DNA of 47,358 bases from Marinosulfonomonas sp. (GCA_019090885.1 JAHRVC010000075.1:1-47358), one strand, 5' to 3'. Shown: positions 1 through 8,184, numbered from the stretch's first letter. The notes: generated by a model from the letters alone, not told the origin. Numbers and translations: made by a program.

Positions 1-60
1 CGGCACCGTGGCAAGCATGCCGATGGCGCAGACGGCGCTTGTGATAAGTAGTTTTTTCAT
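1..60 (-). CDS. N-terminus of a secreted protein, cut by the window edge
   Basis: Only the first 20 codons are present, reading MKKLLITSAVCAIGMLATVP, a basic N-terminus followed by a hydrophobic core as in a Sec signal peptide. A strong ribosome binding site (GGGAGGAG) lies about 7 bases before the ATG. The start lies 64 bases beyond the stop of the GntR regulator on the same strand, so the gene is probably the last known member of the leftward aromatic operon. A periplasmic solute-binding protein of a TRAP or ABC transporter is the likeliest identity. That rests on the context and on the same GGGAGGAG site seen before the DctP gene at 18095. The missing remainder prevents a firm call. Confidence 0.6.
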   Translation of the reverse strand, partial: MKKLLITSAVCAIGMLATVP

Positions 61-124
61 TGTTAGTCTCCTCCCTGGTTTCTTTTTAGTCTCGGATTAT
101 TGTGCCGCCGAGCCGACGCTCAAC

Positions 125-925
125 TCAATCTGCCGGGATTCCGCCGATTTTGTCGAGATAAAAGGCCTGCGCCCCGGTAATGTGCTTTCCCATCAGGTCG
201 GCACATTGTTCGGGGTCGCGGCTTTGGATTGCCGCCAACAAATTTTTATGTTCGCGGATAGATGCCATAGAGCGGTCTTTGTCGCTGAAGTAGTTTTTGC
301 GACGCGCCATGGTCATTAGAAAAAACGAATTGGTGATGCGGACGAATATGTCATTTCCGGTCGCCTGCACGATCTTTAGGTGAAACTCTTGATCCTCATG
401 GAAACTGGATGTGTTGTCCGCAACGCGGGCTTCCTGACGCTCAATTATACCGGCAATCCCATCCAAATCAGCTTGGGTGTGCCGGGTGGCGGCCAGTTTG
501 ATCGCCTGAACTTCCAGAAAGAAACGCACTTCCATGGAATCCACAACTTCTTTGCGGGTCAGGGGCAGGCCAAGATCGCTGAGCAGCACCAACATTTCAA
601 AACTGGTATCTACACCCAGTTGGCGCAGATACATGCCAGACTGCGGGCGCATTTCGATCACGCGCAATGTTTCGAGCGTTGAAAGCACTTCACGCAATTT
701 GTTGCGCCCCACATCCAAACGGGTCGCAAAATCACGTTCGGAAGGCAGACGCGCACCCTCCTGCAGGCCTTCTGACCTGATATATTGCAGCAGCTTGCCA
801 AGGATCGCCCGATCGACATCGACCGAGGGCAGGGTATGCAAACCATTGCCCGTCACAGGACGCCACCACGGGTTATGATTGGGGCCCGGCTCACTAAGCG
901 GGCGCCGTCTCATTGGCGAGAACAT
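125..925 (-). CDS. GntR-family (FadR/FCD subfamily) transcriptional regulator
   Basis: About 266 residues. The N-terminal third holds a winged helix-turn-helix (LPSERDFATRLDVGRNKLREVL, then RVIEMRPQSGMYL), typical of GntR proteins. The remainder is an all-helical FCD ligand domain with the usual acidic and histidine positions (EDQEFHLKIVQATGN). Such proteins usually repress catabolic operons and are released by an acid intermediate. The start is uncertain: ATG codons lie at 925 and 913 and a TTG at 943. The 925 codon is chosen because a GAGGA sequence lies 11 bases upstream. All choices overlap the end of the ferredoxin gene, which implies translational coupling. It is the natural candidate to bind the TGGTCGACCA palindrome at 6127-6142 and control the operon of which it is a part. 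Confidence 0.88.
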   Translation of the reverse strand: MFSPMRRRPLSEPGPNHNPWWRPVTGNGLHTLPSVDVDRAILGKLLQYIRSEGLQEGARLPSERDFATRLDVGRNKLREVLSTLETLRVIEMRPQSGMYLRQLGVDTSFEMLVLLSDLGLPLTRKEVVDSMEVRFFLEVQAIKLAATRHTQADLDGIAGIIERQEARVADNTSSFHEDQEFHLKIVQATGNDIFVRITNSFFLMTMARRKNYFSDKDRSMASIREHKNLLAAIQSRDPEQCADLMGKHITGAQAFYLDKIGGIPAD

Positions 926-1214
926 AGACGAAACCGTCCTCAATTTTGACGGGGTAGGTGTTAATTTTATGAACGCACGGCCGGGTCAGGGCCTCGCCGG
1001 TTCGTACATCAAATGTGCCCGCATGAAACGGGCATTCGATTGCGAAATCTTCCAACAGGCCATCGGCCAGTGACGCATCGCCATGGCTGCAAATGTCGTC
1101 CGTCGCAAAAAATGTGCCGTCGACATTATAGAGCGCAATCGGTGGACGGTCTTTGCAGATCAACTGCAAAGTATCCCCCGGCTCTACATCATCAACTTGG
1201 CAAACTTTAAGCAT
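894..1214 (-). CDS. Rieske-type [2Fe-2S] ferredoxin of the ring-hydroxylating dioxygenase
   Basis: A 106-residue small Rieske protein that would pass electrons to the terminal oxygenase encoded at 2988-4767. The cluster motif is plain: C42-x-H44, then C61-x2-H64 (ICSHGDASL and ECPFHAGTF), the spacing of BphF/CmtAd-type ferredoxins. Length matches the family. GGAGC stands 4 bases before the ATG. The 3' end overlaps the GntR gene. No ferredoxin reductase gene is found in the window, so the reductase must be encoded elsewhere or be shared with another system. A NirD-like Rieske protein is a remote alternative, made unlikely by the neighbours. Confidence 0.9.
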   Translation of the reverse strand: MLKVCQVDDVEPGDTLQLICKDRPPIALYNVDGTFFATDDICSHGDASLADGLLEDFAIECPFHAGTFDVRTGEALTRPCVHKINTYPVKIEDGFVYVLANETAPA

Positions 1215-1282
1215 TATCGCTCCTGGATATTCTATTTTTTCGGGCCAGACCTGTTGATCTGAGCAGACGCCGGATGGCGCAA

Positions 1283-2056
1283 TTATAGCATCGTGCTCCC
1301 GCCGTTGACGCTGATGACCTGACCAGTCACGAACGCAGATTCAGGCTTGCAAAGATGCACAACCATCGACGAAATTTCGACCAGTTCAGCTGGGCGACCC
1401 TTGGGGATCACGCTGGTAAACTTGTCGGCCATTGCCTCATCATAGGCCACACGCGACCGCATGCGTTCGGTGTTCACCGCACAAGGGGCCACGGTGTTTA
1501 CGGTGATGTCATTGGCACCAAATTCACGGGCCAGTCCGGTTGTCATGCCATGAACGCCACCCTTGGCTGCGTTATAGCCCGCATGATCCCACAGACCGTT
1601 GCGAACGGAATCCGCACCGATGTTAACAATCCGGCCATAGTTTGCTTTGACCATGTGGGGCAGGGCGTAATAGGTGCTCCACACTGTGGTCCAAAGGTTG
1701 CGCTTAATCGTCTCGCGCAGGGTATCGGGCGTGTGATCCAGAAACGGCTGAATGATGCCGCCACCAGCGTTGTTGACCAGAATATCCAGTTGGCCCCATT
1801 CGCTGACGGCTTGCTCAATCATCGCTGAGACAACAGTTTCATCTGACAGATCGCCGGTATGGGCCAGCAACGTCGCGCCGGGCACTTCCTTGGTAATCCA
1901 CTCAACAGTTTTATCTGCGGTTGGCTGGACATCGCTAACCAAAACCTTGGCACCAAGACGCGCCAGATCCATAGCAATCGTGCGACCAATGCCGCCTTCA
2001 CCCCAGCCCGCGCCGGTTACGATGGCGACCTGTCCTTGCAATATTTGTTCGCTCAC
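1283..2056 (-). CDS. cis-Dihydrodiol dehydrogenase (SDR family)
   Basis: 257-residue short-chain dehydrogenase. It has a nucleotide-binding TGAGWGEGGIG near residue 15, the NNAG structural motif (LVNNAGGG) and an active-site Y-x3-K (HAGYNAAKGG), ending in the usual VNGGS. It should oxidise the cis-dihydrodiol made by the neighbouring dioxygenase to a catechol with NAD+. The overall pattern, including the long WDHAGYNAAKGGVHGM stretch, recalls 2,3-dihydroxy-2,3-dihydro-p-cumate dehydrogenase (CmtB), but substrate cannot be read from sequence. Its ATG overlaps the stop of the extradiol dioxygenase by four bases (ATGA), so the two are translationally coupled. Confidence 0.87.
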   Translation of the reverse strand: MSEQILQGQVAIVTGAGWGEGGIGRTIAMDLARLGAKVLVSDVQPTADKTVEWITKEVPGATLLAHTGDLSDETVVSAMIEQAVSEWGQLDILVNNAGGGIIQPFLDHTPDTLRETIKRNLWTTVWSTYYALPHMVKANYGRIVNIGADSVRNGLWDHAGYNAAKGGVHGMTTGLAREFGANDITVNTVAPCAVNTERMRSRVAYDEAMADKFTSVIPKGRPAELVEISSMVVHLCKPESAFVTGQVISVNGGSTML

Positions 2057-2976
2057 TGTGCAGCCTCTAATTCTTCAATCAACGGCCCAAGGATTTCGAC
2101 CTCGCCGAAAGCGGATTTTTTGGGGTCTGGGACAGCGCCCCAATAGTCAAATGAATCCTGACGTGCTTCCAGATATTCGCCCTTGCGCGCTCCGTTTTCG
2201 GGAAATTCTTCCATCCCAAAACTATATTCTACCGTCATCCCGTCGGGATCGAGGAAATACAGGAAAATGCTGCCCGATGGCGGATGGCGGCCGGGGCCAT
2301 GCACTATTTTCACCTGCGCCTTTTTCAGCCGGTGGATGGCTTTGCCGATATCGTCAATCTCGGACACCATGAAATTGATGTGGTGCATGCCGCGCGGACC
2401 GTTCCCAATTCCCATTGTGTGGTGATACGGGTTGGGAAAACAGCGCAAAAATGCGACCTTGTCGCTTATGATATCGGACAAGCGAAAATTCAGCGTCTTC
2501 CTGTAATAGTCAACCGCCGCAGCATGGTTGGGCGTTTTCACCACGATGTGACCAATTCGCTGAATTTTGGCGACAGTCGGCACATAGGGCGCGCCGCGCA
2601 ATTGGCTAATCGCGCTGTAAAGCTCGAACGTGGCGCCTGAATGCGGCTCGGTGAAGCGGACCGAACGGCCCTGATGCAGGGCTTTGAATTCATCCGCAGG
2701 AACTTCGGTCATCGTCAGACCGGCATCGCTAAGGGCGGCGACAGCATTGTCAATTTCGTCCTCGTTCTCCATCTCCCAACCGATACGTTTGATACCGGGT
2801 TTGTCGGATGGGTACAGAACGATGTTGTGGTGATCTTCGCTGCACCGCAGGAACTGTTCACCATTATCACCCGTGCCCGAGCGCGTCAGCCCGACATGCT
2901 CGCGGTAAAATTCCGCCGAATGCTCTGCATCGCTTACGTTCAGCGCGACATAGCCAAGTTTTTTGTACCGAAACAT
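2053..2976 (-). CDS. Type I extradiol ring-cleavage dioxygenase (VOC superfamily)
   Basis: 307 residues in two vicinal-oxygen-chelate halves (about 1-125 and 135-270), the layout of BphC/CmtC enzymes. The predicted Fe(II) ligands are in the second half: H143 (RIGHIVVKT), H199 (GMHHINFMV) and E250 (TVEYSFGM). It would cleave the catechol formed by the diol dehydrogenase next to the hydroxyls, giving a yellow semialdehyde or oxo-acid. The gene overlaps the dehydrogenase gene by four bases and follows the dioxygenase beta subunit by 17 bases, with AAGGGG before the start. A dihydroxy-p-cumate or dihydroxybenzoate-type substrate is plausible because a decarboxylase-like gene heads the operon. Confidence 0.88.
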   Translation of the reverse strand: MFRYKKLGYVALNVSDAEHSAEFYREHVGLTRSGTGDNGEQFLRCSEDHHNIVLYPSDKPGIKRIGWEMENEDEIDNAVAALSDAGLTMTEVPADEFKALHQGRSVRFTEPHSGATFELYSAISQLRGAPYVPTVAKIQRIGHIVVKTPNHAAAVDYYRKTLNFRLSDIISDKVAFLRCFPNPYHHTMGIGNGPRGMHHINFMVSEIDDIGKAIHRLKKAQVKIVHGPGRHPPSGSIFLYFLDPDGMTVEYSFGMEEFPENGARKGEYLEARQDSFDYWGAVPDPKKSAFGEVEILGPLIEELEAAQ

Positions 2977-2987
2977 CGTAAATCCCC

Positions 2988-3470
2988 TTAGATAATGATG
3001 CTGAGCTTGCCTTGGTTGCGCAGCGTTTCCAGACCCAAAATCACCCGTTTGCGCCGTATTGTGAACGTATCACCATCGCGCAGCATCCGGTATTCACAAC
3101 GCGCCGGAAAGATGTCGTGCTTTTGCAGACGCGAGCGGTGCACAACAACATTGCAGATCACAATGAAATAGTCGTCTTCGCCTTCACGCACCTGCACGTT
3201 GGAAACGATATGTGTCACCCGTGAACGGGGGAATTCTGAATGGTCAGCCTTTTTCAACTGCCGGATAGCGCGCTGTTCCAGACGGAATTTATCGTCATAG
3301 ATCAGGAACAATTCAACTTCGGGTTCGCCGTTCGGGCAATCCGTTGGCGGTAGCTGGTATTCGCCTTTGTCATCAAACAATTGCGCCCATTCGTTCAACT
3401 TCCAAGTGTCGATAAGATCGGCTTCGTAGATCAGGAAATCTTCGATTTCGTGGCGTGTGGGTAAAGTCAT
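2988..3470 (-). CDS. Ring-hydroxylating dioxygenase, beta (small) subunit
   Basis: 160 residues with the cone-shaped NTF2-like fold of dioxygenase small subunits (EIEDFLIYEADLIDTW at the N-terminus, SRVTHIVSNV in the middle, RRKRVILGLETLRNQGKLSIII at the end). It has no cofactor of its own and stabilises the alpha3beta3 oxygenase. An in-frame ATG lies 18 bases upstream, inside the alpha gene. The start at 3470 is preferred because it begins one base after the alpha stop codon and matches the family's usual N-terminus. Alpha and beta are adjacent and in stoichiometric order. Confidence 0.9.
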   Translation of the reverse strand: MTLPTRHEIEDFLIYEADLIDTWKLNEWAQLFDDKGEYQLPPTDCPNGEPEVELFLIYDDKFRLEQRAIRQLKKADHSEFPRSRVTHIVSNVQVREGEDDYFIVICNVVVHRSRLQKHDIFPARCEYRMLRDGDTFTIRRKRVILGLETLRNQGKLSIII

Positions 3471-3471
3471 A

Positions 3472-4767
3472 TCATGCGTCCCCCACATGTGTTTCTTTTA
3501 GCATCTTGTCCCATTGCCGCCAGAAAGTTCGCATTTGCTTCTCGTCGGATTTCATCACGACGTCGCGTGTCATGCCGCGTGAAATATCGTTCCACGGGGA
3601 AAAATCTGCGTTTGAATAGCCCATTTGACACTGCAACAGCATTTCCACATCGTCCGGTGTCGCAAAGCCTGCCGGCCCAAGGAATTCAACAAAGTTTCGG
3701 TTGCGCCGCTCGCGCGACGTGGGGCTTTCGTTGATTGGGGCCAACGACCAAGCGTTTACTTCCATGTAATCTGGGCGCAGCGGGTAGAAGGTGCGCACGG
3801 TGACGGCCATGATGTCATTGATAACAAGGTTGGGGAAAATCAGTGTGTTACGGTCGCCCTTAACGATCATTTCACCCTTTGTCTTGCCTTCACGCTTTAG
3901 AATTTCATCAGCGATGACTGCCATTTCCGCCTTGGCGTCTTCACCAAAGCTTGGGATCCAGCGCGCATAGGGGCGGCCCCATGGCATCACACCCAAAGAT
4001 TCCGACACCGCATGGCCGTGGCCCAGATTGCGCACGCCGCCAAAGCTGAGCGTGTTATCAAAATTGTCGATCAATTTGTCGCGCGCGCCGATATAATCGA
4101 AATAGGTCGAATGGGTGATACCAGCGTGATAGGCATCGGCGCTGTTTTCCTGCAATAATTTCCAGTTAGCAGACACGCTGTATTCCTGCATGCCTTTCTG
4201 GATTTCCATTCCATCAGCGCCTTGCGAGGCAACCAGATCCAGAATTTCGCAAGCGCCATCCAGATAGTTTTCCAGAGATTCTGCACCAGCATCGTAATTG
4301 ACAAAGACAAAGCCGCGGAATTCGTCAAATTTTGGAACCGGTTGCAGGTTCAACGAGCCGTCCCGGTTGAATGTCTCTGGGTAGGCATCAGGGCCGGGCG
4401 TTTCGATTAGGTTACCTTCGTCCGAAAAGACCCAACCATGGTAGGGGCACATAAAGCTTTTGCGCCGCCGCCCAGATGGTTCCCGGCACACAAGCGCGCC
4501 CCGGTGCGGACAGGCATTGAAATGCACTTGCAGTTTGCCGTTGCGGTCGCGTAAGAATATCAGCGGCCGACCGCCAACCTTTCGGGTGATGAAATCGCCT
4601 TTTTTGCTGACCTCAGACACATGCCCAAGATACAACCAGCACCGGTCAAAAATCTGTTTACGCTCAAGATCCAGAACGTCGTCGCGGGTAAATGCACCAC
4701 GATGAACCCGAAAACGACCCTCTTCTTGATCGTCGCGAATTGTTTCAAAGCCAAGGCCGCCGTTCAT
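3472..4767 (-). CDS. Ring-hydroxylating dioxygenase, alpha (large, catalytic) subunit
   Basis: 431 residues. Numbering from the chosen start, the Rieske centre is C86-x-H88 and C107-x2-H110 (NACPHRGAL, FMCPYHGWVF). The mononuclear iron site is H214 and H219 in the D-x2-H-x4-H pattern (DAYHAGITHS), with the third ligand Asp near 373 (ATPDDVEML) and the electron-bridging Asp at 211. The enzyme inserts both atoms of O2 into an aromatic ring to give a cis-diol. An ATG six bases upstream (4773) is rejected because GGAG lies only two bases before it but eight before 4767. Substrate is unknown. The set of neighbours resembles cumate-type (cmt) operons, so an aromatic carboxylate is a reasonable guess. 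Confidence 0.92.
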   Translation of the reverse strand: MNGGLGFETIRDDQEEGRFRVHRGAFTRDDVLDLERKQIFDRCWLYLGHVSEVSKKGDFITRKVGGRPLIFLRDRNGKLQVHFNACPHRGALVCREPSGRRRKSFMCPYHGWVFSDEGNLIETPGPDAYPETFNRDGSLNLQPVPKFDEFRGFVFVNYDAGAESLENYLDGACEILDLVASQGADGMEIQKGMQEYSVSANWKLLQENSADAYHAGITHSTYFDYIGARDKLIDNFDNTLSFGGVRNLGHGHAVSESLGVMPWGRPYARWIPSFGEDAKAEMAVIADEILKREGKTKGEMIVKGDRNTLIFPNLVINDIMAVTVRTFYPLRPDYMEVNAWSLAPINESPTSRERRNRNFVEFLGPAGFATPDDVEMLLQCQMGYSNADFSPWNDISRGMTRDVVMKSDEKQMRTFWRQWDKMLKETHVGDA

Positions 4768-4844
4768 ATGCATTTCTCCGTCAATTTTTCGCGCGTTTTG
4801 TCAGAACCGGATCGTCGTGAATTTAGACCCGTCTATCGGTGTAT

Positions 4845-6077
4845 CTATCCTGGCAGATTGAAAACCCGCCGGGCGTTTTCACCCAGAATGTTTCGTTTGG
4901 CTTGCTCGCTCAGGAATGGCAGATCAAGAACTGTGGTTGGCAGGTCAAAATCCCAATGCGGCCAATCCGATGAATAGAGCAACTGTGTTTCCGCATTGAT
5001 TGCTGTCATCGTGGCTTCCAACAGGGCCATGTCTGTGACTTCCATCGGTTGCGTCGAAAAATACATCTCTTTGATATATTCGCTTGGACGGCGCTTTAGC
5101 AGCGGGGCTTCGGATGGGCGCATAAGGAACTCATTGTCCAGACGCTGCATCATGAACGGCAGCCATGCCAGACCACTTTCAATCCAAATTGGCTTAAGGT
5201 TCGGAAACCGCTCTGGCAGCCCGTGAATGATCCAGTTGGTCAGTTGCACCATGTTGCACAGAACGAACGACAGCGCATGCATTGATATAAACCGGTCCGT
5301 CAGACGCATCGCTGAATCGCCCCAGTTGTGGGCGGCGTGGAAGCACAGCGGATACCCGCGTTCTTCCAGCATCGAAAGCATCGGCATATACGCATTGCGG
5401 TGGATCGAAAAGTTGCGAACGCTGACAATTGAAAAGCCGACCACACCCTTTTTGCCACCAAATTCCTCGATCGTTTTGATGCAGGCTTCGGGTGAGCAGG
5501 CGGGCAGATAGATCAGCGCCTTCAGGCGGGGTTCCTGCGGTAGAATTTTCTCGGTCAGCCAGCGATTGTAAGCAAACGACAGCGCCACTTCGACATCTGG
5601 TTGCTGGTGTAGACCAAGAAGCAACAGATTTTGCGGGAACAGCACCATATTGTTGATGCCCATAGAATCCATTGCCCGGCGTGACAGCGTCACATCCCGA
5701 TGCACTGATGTATCTTTTACAGTTTCGCCGCGCGCAGCCTGATGGGGGATGCGACCAGCAACATCCTGAAACCGCATACCCGGTGTGCCGGGAAGCAGGC
5801 CAGAACCCGGTGGATCCCAAAGCTGGCAGCTGTCGGCATAAGACCGCATGACCGGGTCATCGAGATAATCAAGAATTTCGGACCAGGAATCTTCTTCAAC
5901 GTGGTGGGCGTCAACGTCGACCACAAAATAATCATCAAGCCCGCGTTTTTTGGTTTCACGCATGGCGTGGGCCAGAATATCGCGGGTGTCAGTTTTCGTA
6001 TTGATAATTCGCGGCTGAACTTCGCTGATAACCCGAGCCGGGGTCTTGCCCCCGGGGGTGGCCTTTGTGGTGCTCAT
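4845..6077 (-). CDS. Amidohydrolase-2 family protein, candidate decarboxylase
   Basis: About 410 residues of the metal-dependent TIM-barrel family that includes ACMSD and gamma-resorcylate decarboxylase. Visible metal-site residues are D56-x-H58 (VDVDAHH), H247 (CFHAAHNWG) and D371 (YSSDWPHWDFD). A conserved IESG (E300) lies between them. It is first in the leftward operon. With a ring dioxygenase, diol dehydrogenase and extradiol enzyme behind it, removal of a carboxyl group from the substrate or from the ring-cleavage product is the likely job, as CmtD does with an unrelated fold. Simple hydrolysis of an amide, ester or lactone is an alternative. Of three ATGs (6113, 6086, 6077) the last has AGGG nine bases upstream and is preferred. 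Confidence 0.8.
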   Translation of the reverse strand: MSTTKATPGGKTPARVISEVQPRIINTKTDTRDILAHAMRETKKRGLDDYFVVDVDAHHVEEDSWSEILDYLDDPVMRSYADSCQLWDPPGSGLLPGTPGMRFQDVAGRIPHQAARGETVKDTSVHRDVTLSRRAMDSMGINNMVLFPQNLLLLGLHQQPDVEVALSFAYNRWLTEKILPQEPRLKALIYLPACSPEACIKTIEEFGGKKGVVGFSIVSVRNFSIHRNAYMPMLSMLEERGYPLCFHAAHNWGDSAMRLTDRFISMHALSFVLCNMVQLTNWIIHGLPERFPNLKPIWIESGLAWLPFMMQRLDNEFLMRPSEAPLLKRRPSEYIKEMYFSTQPMEVTDMALLEATMTAINAETQLLYSSDWPHWDFDLPTTVLDLPFLSEQAKRNILGENARRVFNLPG

Positions 6078-6126
6078 GTATGTCATCCCTGTGTTTCGCG
6101 CATCGGTGACCAATAGGTGATTCGCG

Positions 6127-6142
6127 AATTGGTCGACCAGTT
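6127..6142. promoter_or_regulatory. GntR/FadR-type operator palindrome
   Basis: AATTGGTCGACCAGTT is a 14-of-16 match to its own reverse complement, with a perfect TGGTCGACCA core. It resembles the FadR box (AACTGGTCnGACCAGTT) without the central base. It lies 50 bases before the amidohydrolase start and exactly where transcription would begin from the promoter predicted at 6149-6177, so a bound protein would block initiation. The FCD-type GntR regulator encoded at the far end of this operon is the likely ligand. Confidence 0.6.
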
Positions 6143-6148
6143 GAAGAA

Positions 6149-6177
6149 TCTATAGACCGCACGGCGGGATGCGTAAA
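6149..6177 (-). promoter_or_regulatory. Predicted sigma-70-type promoter of the leftward dioxygenase operon
   Basis: On the minus strand TTTACG (6177-6172) and TATAGA (6154-6149) are separated by 17 bases, each matching four of six consensus positions. The start point would fall near 6142, at the edge of the GntR-like palindrome. This is inferred from spacing only. Confidence 0.4.
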
Positions 6178-6596
6178 TAAATATTGGTGTGACTGGCGCT
6201 AAAAAAACCCACGTTTCCGCTAACAATAATTTCTGACCAAATTTGTTTGTAGACTGTAATAATAGATAGTTACACGATCTAGTTAAACTAATAAAAGAAT
6301 CTCGAAAACTTGCCGCCCTGAAACTGATTCAGATCAAAATGGGTCGCCAAGGGGGGGTATATTTTTCGCCATATATCGCAAATTGCGGGATTACTTGTTG
6401 TCCAGAGCGCGCCACTTTGGGGCAGCCAAGGTATATTTTCTATTTCACCCGTTGATGGGCGCGTGTGATGAGCACGCGGGTTATACATGTCTGAATACAT
6501 GCCGTGGCTACTTGTAACTGGCTCTATTTTGGTGTCCGCTGCACCGAACCTACATCGCAACAAAAGCGGCACGCGGAAGACAGGGCAGGGATCACA
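6178..6596. other. Divergent intergenic region between the amidohydrolase and HpaH-like genes
   Basis: About 420 bases, AT-richer than the flanking genes, with no convincing gene. It contains two copies of GGTATATTTT (6356-6365 and 6430-6439) and two copies of ATACATG twelve bases apart (6483-6489 and 6495-6501). It must hold the promoter of the rightward hydratase-aldolase pair. A long open frame on the minus strand here has no family features and no ribosome binding site that I can see. Confidence 0.6.
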
Positions 6597-7403
6597 ATGG
6601 TATTGAATGAAGCGCAGATTAACCAATTGGCAAGTCGGCTGATAGAAGCCGAAGCAACATGCCAACAAATTGGCCTGCTAAGTGAGCTGCACCCTGATAT
6701 GGGAATGGATGATGCCTATGCGATCCAGAAAGCAATCCTTAAGCATAAGCTGGCGCTTGGGCGCACGGTTATGGGGTGGAAAATCGGGTTGACTTCGCGT
6801 GCGATGCAGCAGGCCCTGAACATTGATATACCCGACAGCGGTGTCTTGTTTGACGACATGTTGTTTAAAAATGACTGTGTCGTTCCGGCCGGGCGCTTTA
6901 TTCAGCCCCGGGTCGAGGCCGAAATTGCTTTCGTGATGAAAAGCCCGCTGACCGGCGACACTATCACGCGAGAAGACGTGATTGCCGCGACAGATTATGT
7001 CGCGCCATCCCTGGAAATCCTCGATACACGCGTGCAACGGGTCAGTGCGGATACCGGCAACAACCGCACGGTAATTGACACGATCAGCGACAACGCCGCC
7101 AATGCCGGGATAGTTCTGGGCGACAAAACCCACGATGTGTCCGCCTTTGATCTGCGTTGGGTCGGCGCAATTGTCAGCCGTGACGGCGAGGTCGAGGAGA
7201 CCGGCCTTGGCGCGGGCGTTCTGAATGATCCAGTCGCCGGAATTGTCTGGCTGACACGGCGCATGTCGCAATACGGGCAGGATATTAAGGCAGGGGACGT
7301 GATCCTGTCAGGATCGTTTATTCGGCCACTTGAAACCACCAGCGGCACCGTAATTGAGGCCGACTACGGCGATTTTGGCACTGTTAAATGCACATTTGAA
7401 TGA
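6597..7403 (+). CDS. hpaH: 2-Oxo-hept-4-ene-1,7-dioate / 2-oxopent-4-enoate hydratase (HpaH-like)
   Basis: 268 residues of the fumarylacetoacetase-like hydratase family. The stretch SELHPDMGMDDAYAIQKAIL and the GWKIGLTSRAMQQALNI segment correspond closely to HpaH. The acidic metal ligands are expected in RVEAEIAF and SLEILDTR. It would add water to the 2-oxo-alkenoate left after ring cleavage. An upstream frame extends to 6504, but the ATG at 6597 has AGGG six bases before it and begins at the family's normal position. It is followed seven bases later by the HpaI-like aldolase, the same order as in homoprotocatechuate (hpa) clusters. That pairing suggests the ring-cleavage product of route A keeps a second carboxyl group. 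Confidence 0.85.
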   Translation: MVLNEAQINQLASRLIEAEATCQQIGLLSELHPDMGMDDAYAIQKAILKHKLALGRTVMGWKIGLTSRAMQQALNIDIPDSGVLFDDMLFKNDCVVPAGRFIQPRVEAEIAFVMKSPLTGDTITREDVIAATDYVAPSLEILDTRVQRVSADTGNNRTVIDTISDNAANAGIVLGDKTHDVSAFDLRWVGAIVSRDGEVEETGLGAGVLNDPVAGIVWLTRRMSQYGQDIKAGDVILSGSFIRPLETTSGTVIEADYGDFGTVKCTFE

Positions 7404-7410
7404 GGAAACT

Positions 7411-8184
7411 ATGCCTGCACCGTTAAACGAATTTAAAGCCGCCCTTGGCGCCAAAGAACAGGTCATCGGATTATGGCTGGGCCTGACGGCACCTTATACC
7501 GCCGAGCTGTGCGCGCAGGTCGGGTTTGACTGGTTGTTGATTGACGCCGAGCATTCGCCAAACGATGTGAATGCAATTCTTAGCCAACTACAGGCCATTA
7601 AGGGGTATAAAAGCAGCCCCGTGGTGCGCCCGCCCAGTGACGATCGGATCATGCTGAAAAAGCTGCTCGATATCGGCGTGCAGTCGTTCCTTGTGCCGAT
7701 GGTTGAGAACGCTGAACAAGCGCGCGAGATTGTTCGCTCGCTGCATTACCCGCCCAAAGGTGTGCGCGGTGTTGGGGCAGGACTGGCGCGTGCCTCGCAT
7801 TTCAATGCGATCACGGATTATCTTCAGACAGCGGGTGATGAAATTTGCCTGACGGTTCAGGTCGAAACGGCGTCTGCCGTCGCCAACTTGCCTGAAATCC
7901 TGCAGGTTGATGGAATTGACGGGGTCTTTGTTGGCCCGGCTGATTTGGCCGCCGATATGGGGTATTTGGGACGTCCGGGGGAACCTGAGGTTCAGGAAGT
8001 TGTGGTTAACGCTTTGAAAACGATTATTGCTGCTGGCAAACCTGCGGGCATCCTGACGCCAGATCAAACGCTGGCCCGGCAATATCTGGACTTGGGCGCA
8101 AGTTTTGTCGCCGTGGGGTCTGACATCAGCACGATCACGGCTGGGCTGCGCGGGCTGCACGGGGCGTTTTTTAACGGAAAGTAG
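7411..8184 (+). CDS. hpaI: 4-Hydroxy-2-oxo-heptanedioate aldolase (HpcH/HpaI family)
   Basis: 257-residue class II pyruvate aldolase. The catalytic set is complete and offset by three from E. coli HpaI: H48 (IDAEHSPND), R73 (VVRPPSDD), and metal ligands E152 (VQVETASAV) and D178 (GPADLAADMG). It splits a 4-hydroxy-2-oxo acid into pyruvate and an aldehyde, succinic semialdehyde in the classical pathway. The start ATG follows GAGGAAACT directly after the hydratase stop, so the two are one transcription unit. Members of this family are loose in substrate, hence the exact acid is uncertain. Confidence 0.88.
   Translation: MPAPLNEFKAALGAKEQVIGLWLGLTAPYTAELCAQVGFDWLLIDAEHSPNDVNAILSQLQAIKGYKSSPVVRPPSDDRIMLKKLLDIGVQSFLVPMVENAEQAREIVRSLHYPPKGVRGVGAGLARASHFNAITDYLQTAGDEICLTVQVETASAVANLPEILQVDGIDGVFVGPADLAADMGYLGRPGEPEVQEVVVNALKTIIAAGKPAGILTPDQTLARQYLDLGASFVAVGSDISTITAGLRGLHGAFFNGK

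Noticed and set aside
5194-5820. A 208-codon minus-strand frame inside the amidohydrolase
   Set aside because: It overlaps the true gene in another frame on the same strand and has unnatural composition.
6288-6668. A 126-codon open frame on the minus strand across the divergent gap
   Set aside because: No ribosome site or recognisable domain, and it runs into the hydratase gene; the gap is AT-rich and regulatory in character.
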